Below, piece by piece: positions 25,863 through 34,523 of a stretch of DNA of 64,000 nucleotides. The translations under genes were made by a program, and so were the position numbers. Location of the stretch: the NCBI RefSeq assembly GCF_032463525.1, contig NZ_CP135971.1, positions 2,170,001 through 2,234,000 of the forward strand. Reading direction: 5' to 3'. Source of the DNA: Pseudomonas sp. DTU_2021_1001937_2_SI_NGA_ILE_001 (GTDB lineage: Bacteria > Pseudomonadota > Gammaproteobacteria > Pseudomonadales > Pseudomonadaceae). The notes under the pieces were generated by a model. It did no database searches and was not told where the DNA came from. It saw only the letters and a list, made by a program, of their open reading frames with translations. Each line of letters opens with the position of its first letter. Position 1 is the first letter of the stretch.

Positions 25863-25882
25863 ATTCGCTACGGAGCGAAGCT

Positions 25883-27235
25883 TTACAGTCGACCCAGATC
25901 GTTGACCAGTGCGAGCAACATCACGCCCACCACCAGACTGATACCAATCTGAACCCCCCAACCCTGTACCCTTTCCGACAGCGGCCGACCACGGGCCCAC
26001 TCGATCAGGTAGAACAGCAAATGCCCACCATCCAGTACAGGGATGGGCAGCAAATTGAGAACCCCCAGGCTTATGCTCAGATAGGCCAGGAAATTCAGGA
26101 AGTCGCCCACGCCCGACTGGGCTGAAGCGCCCGCCACTTTAGCAATGGTTATCGGTCCACTCAAGTTTTTTACCGAGAGCTCCCCGAAGAGCATTTTCTT
26201 CAACGATTCGAGGGTCAGCACACTCATGTTCCAGGTGCGCTTGAAGCCTTCGGCCACAGCCTCCAGGGGCCCGTAGCTGACTTCACGAAGCATTTGCGCC
26301 GGCCATTCGCCAGCCTTCACACCAGCTCCCAGATAACCGGTGGCCGACTTGCCCTCGCCACGTACGGCGAGGGTCAGCGGCACGTCCAACTGCACGCCGT
26401 CGCGCTCGACACGCAACTCTACTTTCGCATCGGGTCGCTCGCGCACCCAGTCGACTACCTGCTGCCATTCGCTGACCGGCTGACCATCGAGTGCCAGCAG
26501 GCGATCGCCGGTCTTCAGTCCCGCGCCCTGCGCCGGGCCATTGGGATCCAGCTCGGCGAGCACCGGCGCCAGGGCCGGGCGCCACGGCTGGATACCCAGA
26601 GAACGGATAGGGTCTGGCTCGTCGGCCCCTTTGAGCCAGTCCTTGAGCACCAACTGACGGGAGACCTCGGCGCTCGCCCCCTTGTCACGCACCTTGAGTT
26701 CCACGGTGCCGGTTTCGCCGAGGCGGCGCACCAGTTGCAGATTCACCGCCGACCAGCCTGTAGTCGCCTTGCCGTCGACTGCGACGATTTCCTCGCCTGC
26801 GGTCAGGCCGGCCTGCTGCGCGATGCTGCCCGGCTCGACACTGCCGATGACCGGACGCACCTGCTGGCTGCCGAGCATGGCCACGGCCCAGAAAAACACG
26901 ATGGCAAGGATGAAGTTGGCCGTAGGGCCGGCGATGACGATGGCAATGCGCTGACCGACCGTCTTGCGATTGAACGATTGCCCGAGCAGCTCAGCCGGCA
27001 CATGGCCTTCGCGCTCGTCGAGCATCTTCACGTAGCCGCCCAGAGGAATGGCCGCGACCACGAACTCGGTACCGTGCCGGTCATGCCAGCGGACCAGCGG
27101 CGTACCGAAGCCTACCGAAAACCTCAGCACCTTCACGCCACAGCGACGCGCCACCCAGAAGTGACCGAACTCGTGGAAGGTTACCAACACCCCCAGGGCC
27201 ACCAGGGTCCCGAGGATCATATATAAAGCACTCAT
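25883..27235 (-). CDS. rseP: Site-2 (intramembrane) zinc metalloprotease RseP/MucP
   Basis: 450 aa. It cuts the anti-sigma factor (MucA/RseA type) inside the membrane after DegS/AlgW has trimmed it, releasing the envelope-stress sigma factor AlgU. The first membrane segment holds HEFGH (H21, E22, H25); two PDZ domains (about 120-305) follow; LLPIPVLDGGHL in the last third supplies the third ligand aspartate. I chose the ATG at 27235 because GGAG is correctly spaced for it and too close to the ATG at 27241. Confidence 0.96.
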   Translation of the reverse strand: MSALYMILGTLVALGVLVTFHEFGHFWVARRCGVKVLRFSVGFGTPLVRWHDRHGTEFVVAAIPLGGYVKMLDEREGHVPAELLGQSFNRKTVGQRIAIVIAGPTANFILAIVFFWAVAMLGSQQVRPVIGSVEPGSIAQQAGLTAGEEIVAVDGKATTGWSAVNLQLVRRLGETGTVELKVRDKGASAEVSRQLVLKDWLKGADEPDPIRSLGIQPWRPALAPVLAELDPNGPAQGAGLKTGDRLLALDGQPVSEWQQVVDWVRERPDAKVELRVERDGVQLDVPLTLAVRGEGKSATGYLGAGVKAGEWPAQMLREVSYGPLEAVAEGFKRTWNMSVLTLESLKKMLFGELSVKNLSGPITIAKVAGASAQSGVGDFLNFLAYLSISLGVLNLLPIPVLDGGHLLFYLIEWARGRPLSERVQGWGVQIGISLVVGVMLLALVNDLGRL

Positions 27236-27333
27236 CTTCATTCTCCGGGGACCGGCTCGCCGGCCAGCGTGTCAATCATCGCAGGCCTGGCGCCTGCCCC
27301 TGATGCCGCACAGCACCCCAACCGTCCGTGGAT

Positions 27334-28524
27334 CTATCGTCCGTTGCGTTCCAGCCACTGCCCGGCCAGAACTCGCGCCCTGGCATCCATGGCGAATACG
27401 ACCTCCAGGTCATCGACCGGCACCACCGGCTCCTGACCGAGCACGCTCTCGATCATACCCGCGATATCCAGGTAGCCGATACGCCCTTCGAGAAACGCCG
27501 CCACAGCCACTTCGTTGACCGCATTGAGCACCGCCGGAGCACTGCCACCGGCCTCCGCCGCCTGGCGCGCCAGGCGCAGGCATGGAAAGCGTTGTTCGTC
27601 AGGCGCTTCGAAATTCAACTGACCGATACGGAACAGGTCCAGCGGTGCCACACCCGAGTCGATGCGCGTCGGCCAGGCCAGGGCGTTGGCGATAGGTGTG
27701 CGCATGTCGGGATTACCGAGCTGAGCCAACACCGAGCCGTCGACGTAATCCACCAGCGAATGAATCACGCTCTGGGGGTGGATGACCACTTCGACCTGCT
27801 CGGGCCGCGCATCGAACAACCAGCAGGCCTCGATAAGCTCAAGCCCCTTGTTCATCATGGTCGCCGAGTCGACGGAAATCTTGCGCCCCATCGACCACAC
27901 CGGATGAGCACAGGCCTGTTCGGGGGTCACCGCCTGCAACTGCCCCAGCGGGGTCTGGCGGAACGGCCCGCCCGAGGCCGTCAGCAGAATGCGTCGCACG
28001 CCGACAGTCTGCAGGCCACGAGCGTAGTCGCCAGGCAGGCACTGAAAAATCGCGTTGTGCTCGCTATCGATAGGCAACAGCACGGCACCGTGACGCTTCA
28101 CCGCCTGCATGAACAGCGCCCCGGACATCACCAGGGCCTCCTTGTTGGCCAGCAGCACTTTCTTGCCAGCCTCCACCGCAGCCAGTGTCGGACGCAGTCC
28201 CGCAGCGCCGACGATGGCCGCCATGACTGCATCGACCTCCGGGTGAGCCGACACTTCGCAAAGACCGCCCTCCCCTGCCAGCACCCGGGTCGTCAAACCA
28301 GCCTCCGCCAGGGTGGCCTGCAGGCTGGCGGCAGCCTGTGCATCAGGTACGACGGCGAAACGCGGACGATGCTCGATGCACAGTTGCGCCAACGCATCGA
28401 GACGGCTGAAGCCCGTCAGTGCGAACACCTGGTAAAGCGAAGGGTGGCGAGCGATGACATCCAGGGTGCTCAGACCGATGGAACCCGTCGCCCCCAGCAC
28501 CGTGACCTGCTGCACCTCGCTCAC
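27334..28524 (-). CDS. dxr: 1-deoxy-D-xylulose 5-phosphate reductoisomerase
   Basis: 396 aa. First committed step of the MEP pathway, making methylerythritol 4-phosphate with NADPH. The N-terminal dinucleotide-binding motif VLGATGSIG, the [11 protein letters not shown] motif and the SASGGPF-like loop (LLTASGGPF) are present. Its start overlaps the cdsA stop by four bases. With ispD and ispF it gives three of the MEP genes in this window. Confidence 0.97.
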   Translation of the reverse strand: MSEVQQVTVLGATGSIGLSTLDVIARHPSLYQVFALTGFSRLDALAQLCIEHRPRFAVVPDAQAAASLQATLAEAGLTTRVLAGEGGLCEVSAHPEVDAVMAAIVGAAGLRPTLAAVEAGKKVLLANKEALVMSGALFMQAVKRHGAVLLPIDSEHNAIFQCLPGDYARGLQTVGVRRILLTASGGPFRQTPLGQLQAVTPEQACAHPVWSMGRKISVDSATMMNKGLELIEACWLFDARPEQVEVVIHPQSVIHSLVDYVDGSVLAQLGNPDMRTPIANALAWPTRIDSGVAPLDLFRIGQLNFEAPDEQRFPCLRLARQAAEAGGSAPAVLNAVNEVAVAAFLEGRIGYLDIAGMIESVLGQEPVVPVDDLEVVFAMDARARVLAGQWLERNGR

Positions 28525-29336
28525 ATCACACCCCAGTCAGCGGCCCAGAGCAGCACAGCGAACACCGGGATGGCCGCCGTCAGGCTGTCGATACGATCCA
28601 GAACACCACCATGGCCTGGCAACAGGTTGCTGCTGTCCTTGAGGCCGGCCTGGCGCTTGAACATGCTCTCGGTCAGATCGCCCACCACGGAAATCACCAC
28701 CACCACGGCCGCCGCCGCCAGACCGGCGATGAACTCGCCCAGCGACCAGCCGCGCAGCACACCGACCACGAAGGTAATTACCAGGCAAACTGCCAGCCCA
28801 CCGTAGAAGCCTTCCCAGCTCTTGCCAGGACTGACCTTCGGCGCCATCTTGCGCTTGCCGATGGCCTTGCCGGTGAAGTAGGCGCCGATATCGGCTGCCC
28901 AGACCAGTATCATCACCGAGAGGATCAACCAGTTGCCCAGCGGCCACTGCTTGATCAGCACCAGCCCCTGCCATGCCGGCAGCAGGATCACCAGGCCGAT
29001 GGCCAGCTTGCACAAGGCGCTGGCCCAATGCTCGCTGGACGCGGGAAAGGTCAGCACCAGCCAGGTAGCCAACAGCCACCAAAGCACGGCAGCCGTCAGC
29101 ACCCAGGGCGCCAGCCCCGGCAGCAGGTAAAGCAGGAACAGCAGCACGCCAACCACAGCGGCATAGGCGATGCGCATCGGCTGGCTGGCCAGGCCGGCCA
29201 TGCGCGCCCATTCCCAGGCGCCAAGGACGACTACCAGACCGATGAACAGGGCAAAATTCGCTCCCTTGAGCAGGAAGAATCCGCACAGGGCGATCGGCAG
29301 GAGGATGAGGGCGGTAATGATCCGTTGTTTGAGCAT
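28521..29336 (-). CDS. cdsA: Phosphatidate cytidylyltransferase
   Basis: 271 aa integral membrane enzyme that makes CDP-diacylglycerol from phosphatidate and CTP. About eight hydrophobic segments are visible; the C-terminal family signature is split between [13 protein letters not shown] and [14 protein letters not shown], with the usual metal-binding aspartates. It overlaps uppS by one base (TGATG) and dxr by four, so all three genes are translated together. Confidence 0.97.
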   Translation of the reverse strand: MLKQRIITALILLPIALCGFFLLKGANFALFIGLVVVLGAWEWARMAGLASQPMRIAYAAVVGVLLFLLYLLPGLAPWVLTAAVLWWLLATWLVLTFPASSEHWASALCKLAIGLVILLPAWQGLVLIKQWPLGNWLILSVMILVWAADIGAYFTGKAIGKRKMAPKVSPGKSWEGFYGGLAVCLVITFVVGVLRGWSLGEFIAGLAAAAVVVVISVVGDLTESMFKRQAGLKDSSNLLPGHGGVLDRIDSLTAAIPVFAVLLWAADWGVM

Positions 29337-30091
29337 CAGGCACGGGCTCCAGCTTCAACCTGTTCGCTGGTTCGACCGAAGCGACGTTGGCGTGAAGCGA
29401 AATCGGCCAGCGCTGCGCGCATGGCGTCGTGTTTGAAGTCCGGCCAGTAGAGGTCGGAGAAGTACAACTCGGCGTAAGCCATCTGCCAGAGCAGGAAGTT
29501 GCTGATACGGTGCTCGCCACCAGTACGGATGCACAGGTCGGGCAACGGCAGGTCACCGGTCGCCAGACAGGATTGCAGCAAACCTGGGGTAATGTCTTCC
29601 GGCTTGAGATGACCGGCCTGAACTTCGCGAGCCAGACGCTGCGCAGCCTGGGCGATATCCCATTGGCCGCCATAGTTGGCTGCTACCTGCAGGACGAAAC
29701 GATTGTTGCCGGAAGTGGCCTGCTCGGCCTCGCGCATGGCCGCCTGCAGCTCAGGATGGAAGCGCGTGCGATCACCGATGATCCGCAGGCTGATGTCGTT
29801 TTCGTTGAGTCGCTTGGTTTCCCGGCGCAGGGCGCTGAGAAACAGCTCCATCAGTGCACCGACCTCATCGGCCGGGCGCTGCCAGTTCTCGCTGGAGAAG
29901 GCGAACAGGGTCAGCACCTCGACCCTGGCCTCGGCACACACCTCGATCACCGCACGCACGGCATCCACGCCCGCCTTGTGCCCGGCCACACCGGGCAACA
30001 GGCGCTTCTTCGCCCAGCGATTGTTACCGTCCATGATGATCGCGACATGGCGCGGCACCGAAGACAGTGCCGCCTGCTTGTTATTTTCCAT
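29336..30091 (-). CDS. uppS: Undecaprenyl diphosphate synthase (cis-prenyltransferase)
   Basis: 251 aa. It extends farnesyl diphosphate with isopentenyl units to the C55 carrier lipid for peptidoglycan and O-antigen. HVAIIMDGNNRWAKKR contains catalytic D21, and the C-terminal RTGGEHRISNFLLWQMAYAE is the second signature. I chose the ATG at 30091 with GGGG upstream over a TTG at 30109 that overlaps the frr stop. It follows frr by 14 bases. Confidence 0.96.
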   Translation of the reverse strand: MENNKQAALSSVPRHVAIIMDGNNRWAKKRLLPGVAGHKAGVDAVRAVIEVCAEARVEVLTLFAFSSENWQRPADEVGALMELFLSALRRETKRLNENDISLRIIGDRTRFHPELQAAMREAEQATSGNNRFVLQVAANYGGQWDIAQAAQRLAREVQAGHLKPEDITPGLLQSCLATGDLPLPDLCIRTGGEHRISNFLLWQMAYAELYFSDLYWPDFKHDAMRAALADFASRQRRFGRTSEQVEAGARA

Positions 30092-30105
30092 TAAAAGCCC
30101 CGACC

Positions 30106-30663
30106 TCAAACGGCCATCAGGTCTTTTTCCTTGGCTTCCAGCGCCTTGTCGACTTCGGCCACGAACTTGTCGGTGAGCTTCTGCAGCTCATCGGCGGCGC
30201 GACGCTCTTCGTCTTCGCTGATTTCCTTGTCCTTGGAGAGCTTCTTCAGGTCGGCCAGTGCATCACGACGCACGTTGCGCACCGCTACCTTGGCGTCTTC
30301 GGCTACGCCGCGCGCCTGCTTGGTGTAACCCTTGCGGGTCTCTTCGGTCAGGGCTGGCATCGGTACACGAATGGTGGTGCCGGCACTGCTGGGGTTCAGG
30401 CCCAGGTCGGAGGTCAGGATGGCCTTCTCGATGGCGGCACTGAGGTTCTTGTCGTGAGCGACGATCTTCAGGGTACGAGCATCTTCCACGGTGACTGCGG
30501 CGACCTGGTTCAGCGGCATCTCGCTGCCCCATGCCGGAACCTTGATGCTGTCGAGGATGCTCGGGTGAGCACGGCCGGTACGGATCGAAGCCAGGTTGCG
30601 CCCCAGGGCCTCGATGGACTTGCCCATGCGCTCCTGGGCATCTTTCTTGATGTCGTTGATCAT
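30106..30663 (-). CDS. frr: Ribosome recycling factor
   Basis: 185 aa, exactly the family length. With EF-G it splits ribosomes after termination. The sequence shows the three-helix bundle pattern with [15 protein letters not shown] and [14 protein letters not shown]. It overlaps the pyrH stop by four bases, in the universal rpsB-tsf-pyrH-frr order. Confidence 0.98.
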   Translation of the reverse strand: MINDIKKDAQERMGKSIEALGRNLASIRTGRAHPSILDSIKVPAWGSEMPLNQVAAVTVEDARTLKIVAHDKNLSAAIEKAILTSDLGLNPSSAGTTIRVPMPALTEETRKGYTKQARGVAEDAKVAVRNVRRDALADLKKLSKDKEISEDEERRAADELQKLTDKFVAEVDKALEAKEKDLMAV

Positions 30664-31403
30664 TGTTGAACTTCCTCGATCAGGGTTCCTTCAGCGCCAC
30701 CTTGCACGATATTGAGCAGGGCGCCAGGCTTGTTCATGTTGAAGACGCGCAACGGCATCTTGTGGTCGCGGCACAGGCAGATAGCCGTCAGGTCCATCAC
30801 ACCCAGCTTGCGATCCAGCACCTCGTCGTAGGACAGACGCTCGAACTTCTCGGCATTCGGATCCTTGAACGGATCGGCGGTGTAGACGCCATCGACCTTG
30901 GTGGCCTTGAGCACGACGTCGGCATCGATCTCGATGGCACGCAGGCAAGCTGCCGAATCGGTAGTGAAGAACGGGTTGCCGGTACCGGCCGCGAAGATGA
31001 CGACTTCCTTGGAGTTCAGGTGGCGCATGGCCTTGCGACGATCGTAATGATCGGTCACGCCAGTCATCGAGATGGACGACATCACGATGGCGGTGATATT
31101 GGCGCGCTCCAAGGCATCGCGCATCGCCAGGGCGTTCATCACCGTGGCCAGCATCCCCATGTGGTCACCGGTGACACGGTCCATGCCGGCCGCGCTGAGC
31201 GCCGCACCGCGGAACAGGTTGCCGCCGCCGATCACCAGGCCGACCTGGACGCCGATGCCGACCAGTTGACCGACTTCCAGCGCCATGCGATCGAGCACCT
31301 TGGGATCGATGCCGAACTCTTCGGAGCCCATCAGGGCCTCGCCGCTAAGCTTGAGTAGAATGCGTTTATAGCGAGCCTGGTGACCACTGCTCTGCTGAGC
31401 CAT
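30660..31403 (-). CDS. pyrH: Uridylate kinase
   Basis: 247 aa hexameric amino-acid-kinase-fold enzyme that phosphorylates UMP to [18 protein letters not shown] and [10 protein letters not shown] are family motifs; [14 protein letters not shown] follows. The ATG at 31403 has GGAGAG at good distance, so the upstream extension is unlikely. Its UDP product feeds pyrG-dependent CTP and the UDP-sugars of lipid A. A terminator separates it from tsf, so it should have its own promoter in the 206-base gap. Confidence 0.97.
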   Translation of the reverse strand: MAQQSSGHQARYKRILLKLSGEALMGSEEFGIDPKVLDRMALEVGQLVGIGVQVGLVIGGGNLFRGAALSAAGMDRVTGDHMGMLATVMNALAMRDALERANITAIVMSSISMTGVTDHYDRRKAMRHLNSKEVVIFAAGTGNPFFTTDSAACLRAIEIDADVVLKATKVDGVYTADPFKDPNAEKFERLSYDEVLDRKLGVMDLTAICLCRDHKMPLRVFNMNKPGALLNIVQGGAEGTLIEEVQQ

Positions 31404-31550
31404 TGCGAATCTCTCCTGCGGCATTACGTGATGATGAAATCCATGCAGGCCACAAGGCCTGCGTCAACTTTAGCCCGGCACTAACGCGACGCCAGGAAAA
31501 GCTGTTTTGCAGACTGCGCCTGCGGGGAAAAAATTCCCATGTCGCTTTTT

Positions 31551-31586
31551 GAAAAAGAGGCTGCGCGCGTAAGCGGGCAGCCTCTT
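31551..31586 (-). terminator. Rho-independent terminator after tsf
   Basis: A perfect 10-bp stem (AAGAGGCTGC and its complement, 31555-31564 and 31577-31586) with a 12-base loop is followed by T residues on the minus strand. It lies 23 bases after the tsf stop and ends the rpsB-tsf unit before pyrH. Confidence 0.88.
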
Positions 31587-31609
31587 CGGGTCGACAGAAC
31601 GAATCCGTC

Positions 31610-32476
31610 TTATTGCTTCTTGGCAGCAGCCACTTGAGCAGCAACTTCGGCAGCGAAGTCGTCTTCTTTCTTCTCGATGCCTTCACCGACTTCGTAGCGA
31701 ACGAAGGAAACCACTTCGGCACCGGCCTTCTTGGCCAGCTCGCCGACCTTGATTTCCGGATCCATGACGAAGGCTTGCTCGACCAGGCTGGCTTCGCTCA
31801 GGAACTTGGCGATACGGCCCTTGACCATGTTCTCGACGATGTTCTCTGGCTTGCCGGCGATCTTGTCGGCGTTCAGCTGCAGGAAGATTTCCTTCTCTTT
31901 GGCGACCAGCTCTTCGGATACGTCTTCTGGACGTACGACAGCCGGGTTGGAAGCAGCCACGTGCATGGCGATCTTCTTGGCCAGGTCTTCGTCGCCGCCC
32001 TTCAGGACAACTACGACACCGATGCGGTGACCGTGCAGGTAGGTACCGATGGTCTCACCCTGAACAGCGGTCAGACGACGGATGTTGACGTTCTCGCCGC
32101 ACTTGGCAACCAGGGCTTCACGAGCCGACTCGCGGGAAGCGATCAGCGGAGCGGCTTCGGTCAGGTTCTGCTCGAAAGCTTCGTTCAGGCTGTCTTTGAC
32201 GAACGCCTTGAAGTCGTCCTGCAGAGCCAGGAAGTCGGTCTGCGAGTTGACTTCGATGATCAGCGCGCGGCCACCTTCGGCACGCACGGCGATGGAACCT
32301 TCGGCAGCGATGTTGCCAGCCTTCTTGGCAGCCTTGATGGCGCCCGAGGCACGCATGTCGTCGATGGCCTTCTCGATATCGCCACCAGCGGCAACCAGTG
32401 CCTTCTTGCACTCCATCATGCCCTGGCCGGTACGCTCACGCAGTTCCTTGACCAGCGCTGCAGTAATTTCTGCCAT
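31610..32476 (-). CDS. tsf: Translation elongation factor Ts
   Basis: 288 aa. It exchanges GDP for GTP on EF-Tu. The N-terminal UBA-like domain (VKELRERTGQGMMECKKAL) and the TDF motif in EVNSQTDFLALQD are diagnostic. It follows rpsB with a 182-base gap that holds a strong hairpin, so part of the rpsB transcript may end before it. Confidence 0.98.
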   Translation of the reverse strand: MAEITAALVKELRERTGQGMMECKKALVAAGGDIEKAIDDMRASGAIKAAKKAGNIAAEGSIAVRAEGGRALIIEVNSQTDFLALQDDFKAFVKDSLNEAFEQNLTEAAPLIASRESAREALVAKCGENVNIRRLTAVQGETIGTYLHGHRIGVVVVLKGGDEDLAKKIAMHVAASNPAVVRPEDVSEELVAKEKEIFLQLNADKIAGKPENIVENMVKGRIAKFLSEASLVEQAFVMDPEIKVGELAKKAGAEVVSFVRYEVGEGIEKKEDDFAAEVAAQVAAAKKQ

Positions 32477-32602
32477 TTCAAAAATCCTCTTGGATAGGTC
32501 TTAGCCACACCACCCGAACACGGGCGTTCAAATTCTTGGAAATCCATGATGGCAGCAGCAGATGACAACAAGGCCGCGCCATCGGATGTTTTCCGAGGTG
32601 GC

Positions 32603-32627
32603 AAAAAGGGGGCCTAGCCCCCTTTTT
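32603..32627 (-). terminator. Symmetric terminator hairpin between rpsB and tsf
   Basis: AAAAAGGGGGC, a CTA loop and GCCCCCTTTTT give an 11-bp perfect stem with A-run and T-run on both sides, so it could act in either direction. It lies 32 bases after the rpsB stop. In other bacteria a hairpin here attenuates tsf relative to rpsB; that role is inference. Confidence 0.85.
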
Positions 32628-32658
32628 GCGTACTGAGTCAACGCCTGGCGTCGATTAC

Positions 32659-33396
32659 TCAGCCTTCTACAGCGGTAGCCGGAGCTTCTTCGTAGACTTC
32701 GGTGCCGCCAGCAACGTTGTTGCGGCCGCGGATGACGGCGTCAGCCATCGAAGTCATGTACAGCTGGATGGCGCGGATGGCGTCATCGTTACCTGGGATC
32801 ACGTAGTCAACGCCTTCAGGGCTGCTGTTGGTGTCGACAACGCCGATGACCGGGATGCCCAGCTTGTTGGCTTCGGTGATAGCGATGCGCTCGTGCTCGA
32901 CGTCGATGACGAACAGAGCATCAGGCAGGCCGCCCATGTCCTTGATACCACCCAGGCTGCGATCCAGTTTTTCCAGGTCGCGGGTGCGCATCAGGGCTTC
33001 TTTCTTGGTCAGCTTGGCGAAGGTACCGTCTTCAGCCTGGGTTTCCAGCTCGCGCAGACGCTTGATCGACTGACGGATGGTCTTGAAGTTGGTCAGCATG
33101 CCGCCCAGCCAGCGGTGGTCGACGTACGGCGAACCGCAACGTGCTGCTTCTTCAGCGACGATCTTACCGACGGAACGCTTGGTGCCGACGAACAGGATCT
33201 TGTTCTTGCCCGAGGCCAGACGCTCTACGAACGACAGGGCGTCGTTGAACATCGGCAGGGTTTTTTCCAGGTTGATGATGTGAATCTTGTTGCGCGCGCC
33301 GAAAATGAACTTGCCCATTTTCGGGTTCCAGTAACGGGTCTGGTGGCCGAAGTGCACACCGGCCTTCAGCATATCGCGCATATTGACTTGGGACAT
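32659..33396 (-). CDS. rpsB: 30S ribosomal protein S2
   Basis: 245 aa. The true start is [23 protein letters not shown] at 33396, with AAGGAA upstream; a much longer frame upstream is only leader sequence. Motifs [24 protein letters not shown] and [10 protein letters not shown] are typical of S2. In many gammaproteobacteria S2 represses its own mRNA through the leader, and here a structured leader of about 130 bases is present. Confidence 0.98.
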   Translation of the reverse strand: MSQVNMRDMLKAGVHFGHQTRYWNPKMGKFIFGARNKIHIINLEKTLPMFNDALSFVERLASGKNKILFVGTKRSVGKIVAEEAARCGSPYVDHRWLGGMLTNFKTIRQSIKRLRELETQAEDGTFAKLTKKEALMRTRDLEKLDRSLGGIKDMGGLPDALFVIDVEHERIAITEANKLGIPVIGVVDTNSSPEGVDYVIPGNDDAIRAIQLYMTSMADAVIRGRNNVAGGTEVYEEAPATAVEG

Positions 33397-33541
33397 GATA
33401 GTTCCTTGATAAGTCGGGTTAGGCCTCCACGCATCCCAATGACCAACCAGAGGCATTCGCCAAAGGCACCCAGGCCATCGTGTCGACACGTGTGTGGGTT
33501 TGTGCTCCAGGGCCGAGCCCTGCAAAGCGGCGCACTTTATA
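33397..33541 (-). ncRNA. Candidate rpsB mRNA leader with promoter -10 element
   Basis: Upstream of rpsB on the minus strand there is an extended -10 like TGTGATATAAA (TATAAA at 33536-33541). A -35 box is weak. Between it and the start are a CAGGGC/GCCCTG hairpin (33508-33522), a CGTGTCGACACG palindrome (about 33480) and further stem-forming sequence. Leaders of rpsB in gammaproteobacteria bind S2; whether this one matches the known motif needs a covariance model search. Confidence 0.45.
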
Positions 33542-33642
33542 TCACACAAAGCCACGAAGAGAAACCCGCATCTATCGCTCGCCCGCACCTTTCACCCACC
33601 CGGCCATGGCTTGCAAGGGTCACTCCACGCCCGGCGGTCTGT

Positions 33643-33648
33643 TAGAAT
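33643..33648 (+). promoter_or_regulatory. Candidate -10 box for map
   Basis: TGTTAGAAT (TAGAAT at 33643-33648 with an upstream TG) is an extended -10 type element about 50 bases before the map start. No good -35 is visible at 16-18 bases. Together with the rpsB leader this accounts for the 300-base divergent region 33397-33696. Confidence 0.4.
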
Positions 33649-33696
33649 CGCGGTTTTCCGTATTCGAGCCGTGCGCGGCTGTGCCGAGAGACCCGT

Positions 33697-34482
33697 ATGA
33701 CCGTCAGCATCAAGAACCACGAAGACATCGAGAAGATGCGCATCGCCGGCCGCCTGGCCGCCGAAGTCCTGGAGATGATCGAGCCGCACGTCAAGGCCGG
33801 CGTCACCACCGAAGAACTGGACCGCATCTGCCACGACTACATCGTCAACGTCCAGCAGGCCATCCCTGCCCCGCTGAACTACAAGGGCTTCCCCAAGTCG
33901 ATCTGCACCTCCATCAACCATGTGGTGTGCCACGGCATTCCGGCGGACAAGGCGCTGAAGAACGGCGACATCCTGAATATCGACATCACCGTGATCAAGG
34001 ACGGCTATTACGGCGACACCAGCAAGATGTTCCACGTCGGCAAGGTGCCGGAGTGGGCCGAGCGCCTGTCGCGTGTCACCCAGGAGTGCCTCTATAAAGG
34101 CATCGAGGTGGTGCGCCCCGGCGCACGTCTGGGCGATATCGGCGAAGTGATCCAGAAGCACGCCGAGAAGAACGGCTTTTCCGTGGTACGCGAGTTCTGC
34201 GGCCACGGCATCGGCAAGGTCTTCCACGAAGAGCCGCAGGTCCTGCATTATGGCCAGGCCGGCACCGGACTGGAGCTCAAGGAAGGCATGACCTTCACCA
34301 TCGAGCCGATGATCAACCAGGGCCGCCCCGAGACCAAGATCCTCGGCGACGGCTGGACCGCCATCACCAAGGACCGCAAGCTCTCGGCGCAGTGGGAGCA
34401 CACCCTGGTGGTCACCGCCGACGGCTACGAAATCTTCACCCTGCGCAGCGATGACACCATCGCCCGCACCAACGCCGGCTGA
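33697..34482 (+). CDS. map: Methionine aminopeptidase (type I)
   Basis: 261 aa. It removes the N-terminal methionine from new proteins. The metal-binding set is visible: [14 protein letters not shown] (two aspartates), EFCGHGIG (His), FTIEPMIN (Glu) and AQWEHTL (Glu). It is divergent from rpsB, the common gammaproteobacterial arrangement, and followed by glnD after 41 bases. Confidence 0.98.
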   Translation: MTVSIKNHEDIEKMRIAGRLAAEVLEMIEPHVKAGVTTEELDRICHDYIVNVQQAIPAPLNYKGFPKSICTSINHVVCHGIPADKALKNGDILNIDITVIKDGYYGDTSKMFHVGKVPEWAERLSRVTQECLYKGIEVVRPGARLGDIGEVIQKHAEKNGFSVVREFCGHGIGKVFHEEPQVLHYGQAGTGLELKEGMTFTIEPMINQGRPETKILGDGWTAITKDRKLSAQWEHTLVVTADGYEIFTLRSDDTIARTNAG

Positions 34483-34523
34483 TCGTCGGCGTTCGCCCCC
34501 AACCCAGAAGGAAAGCGCGCCCC

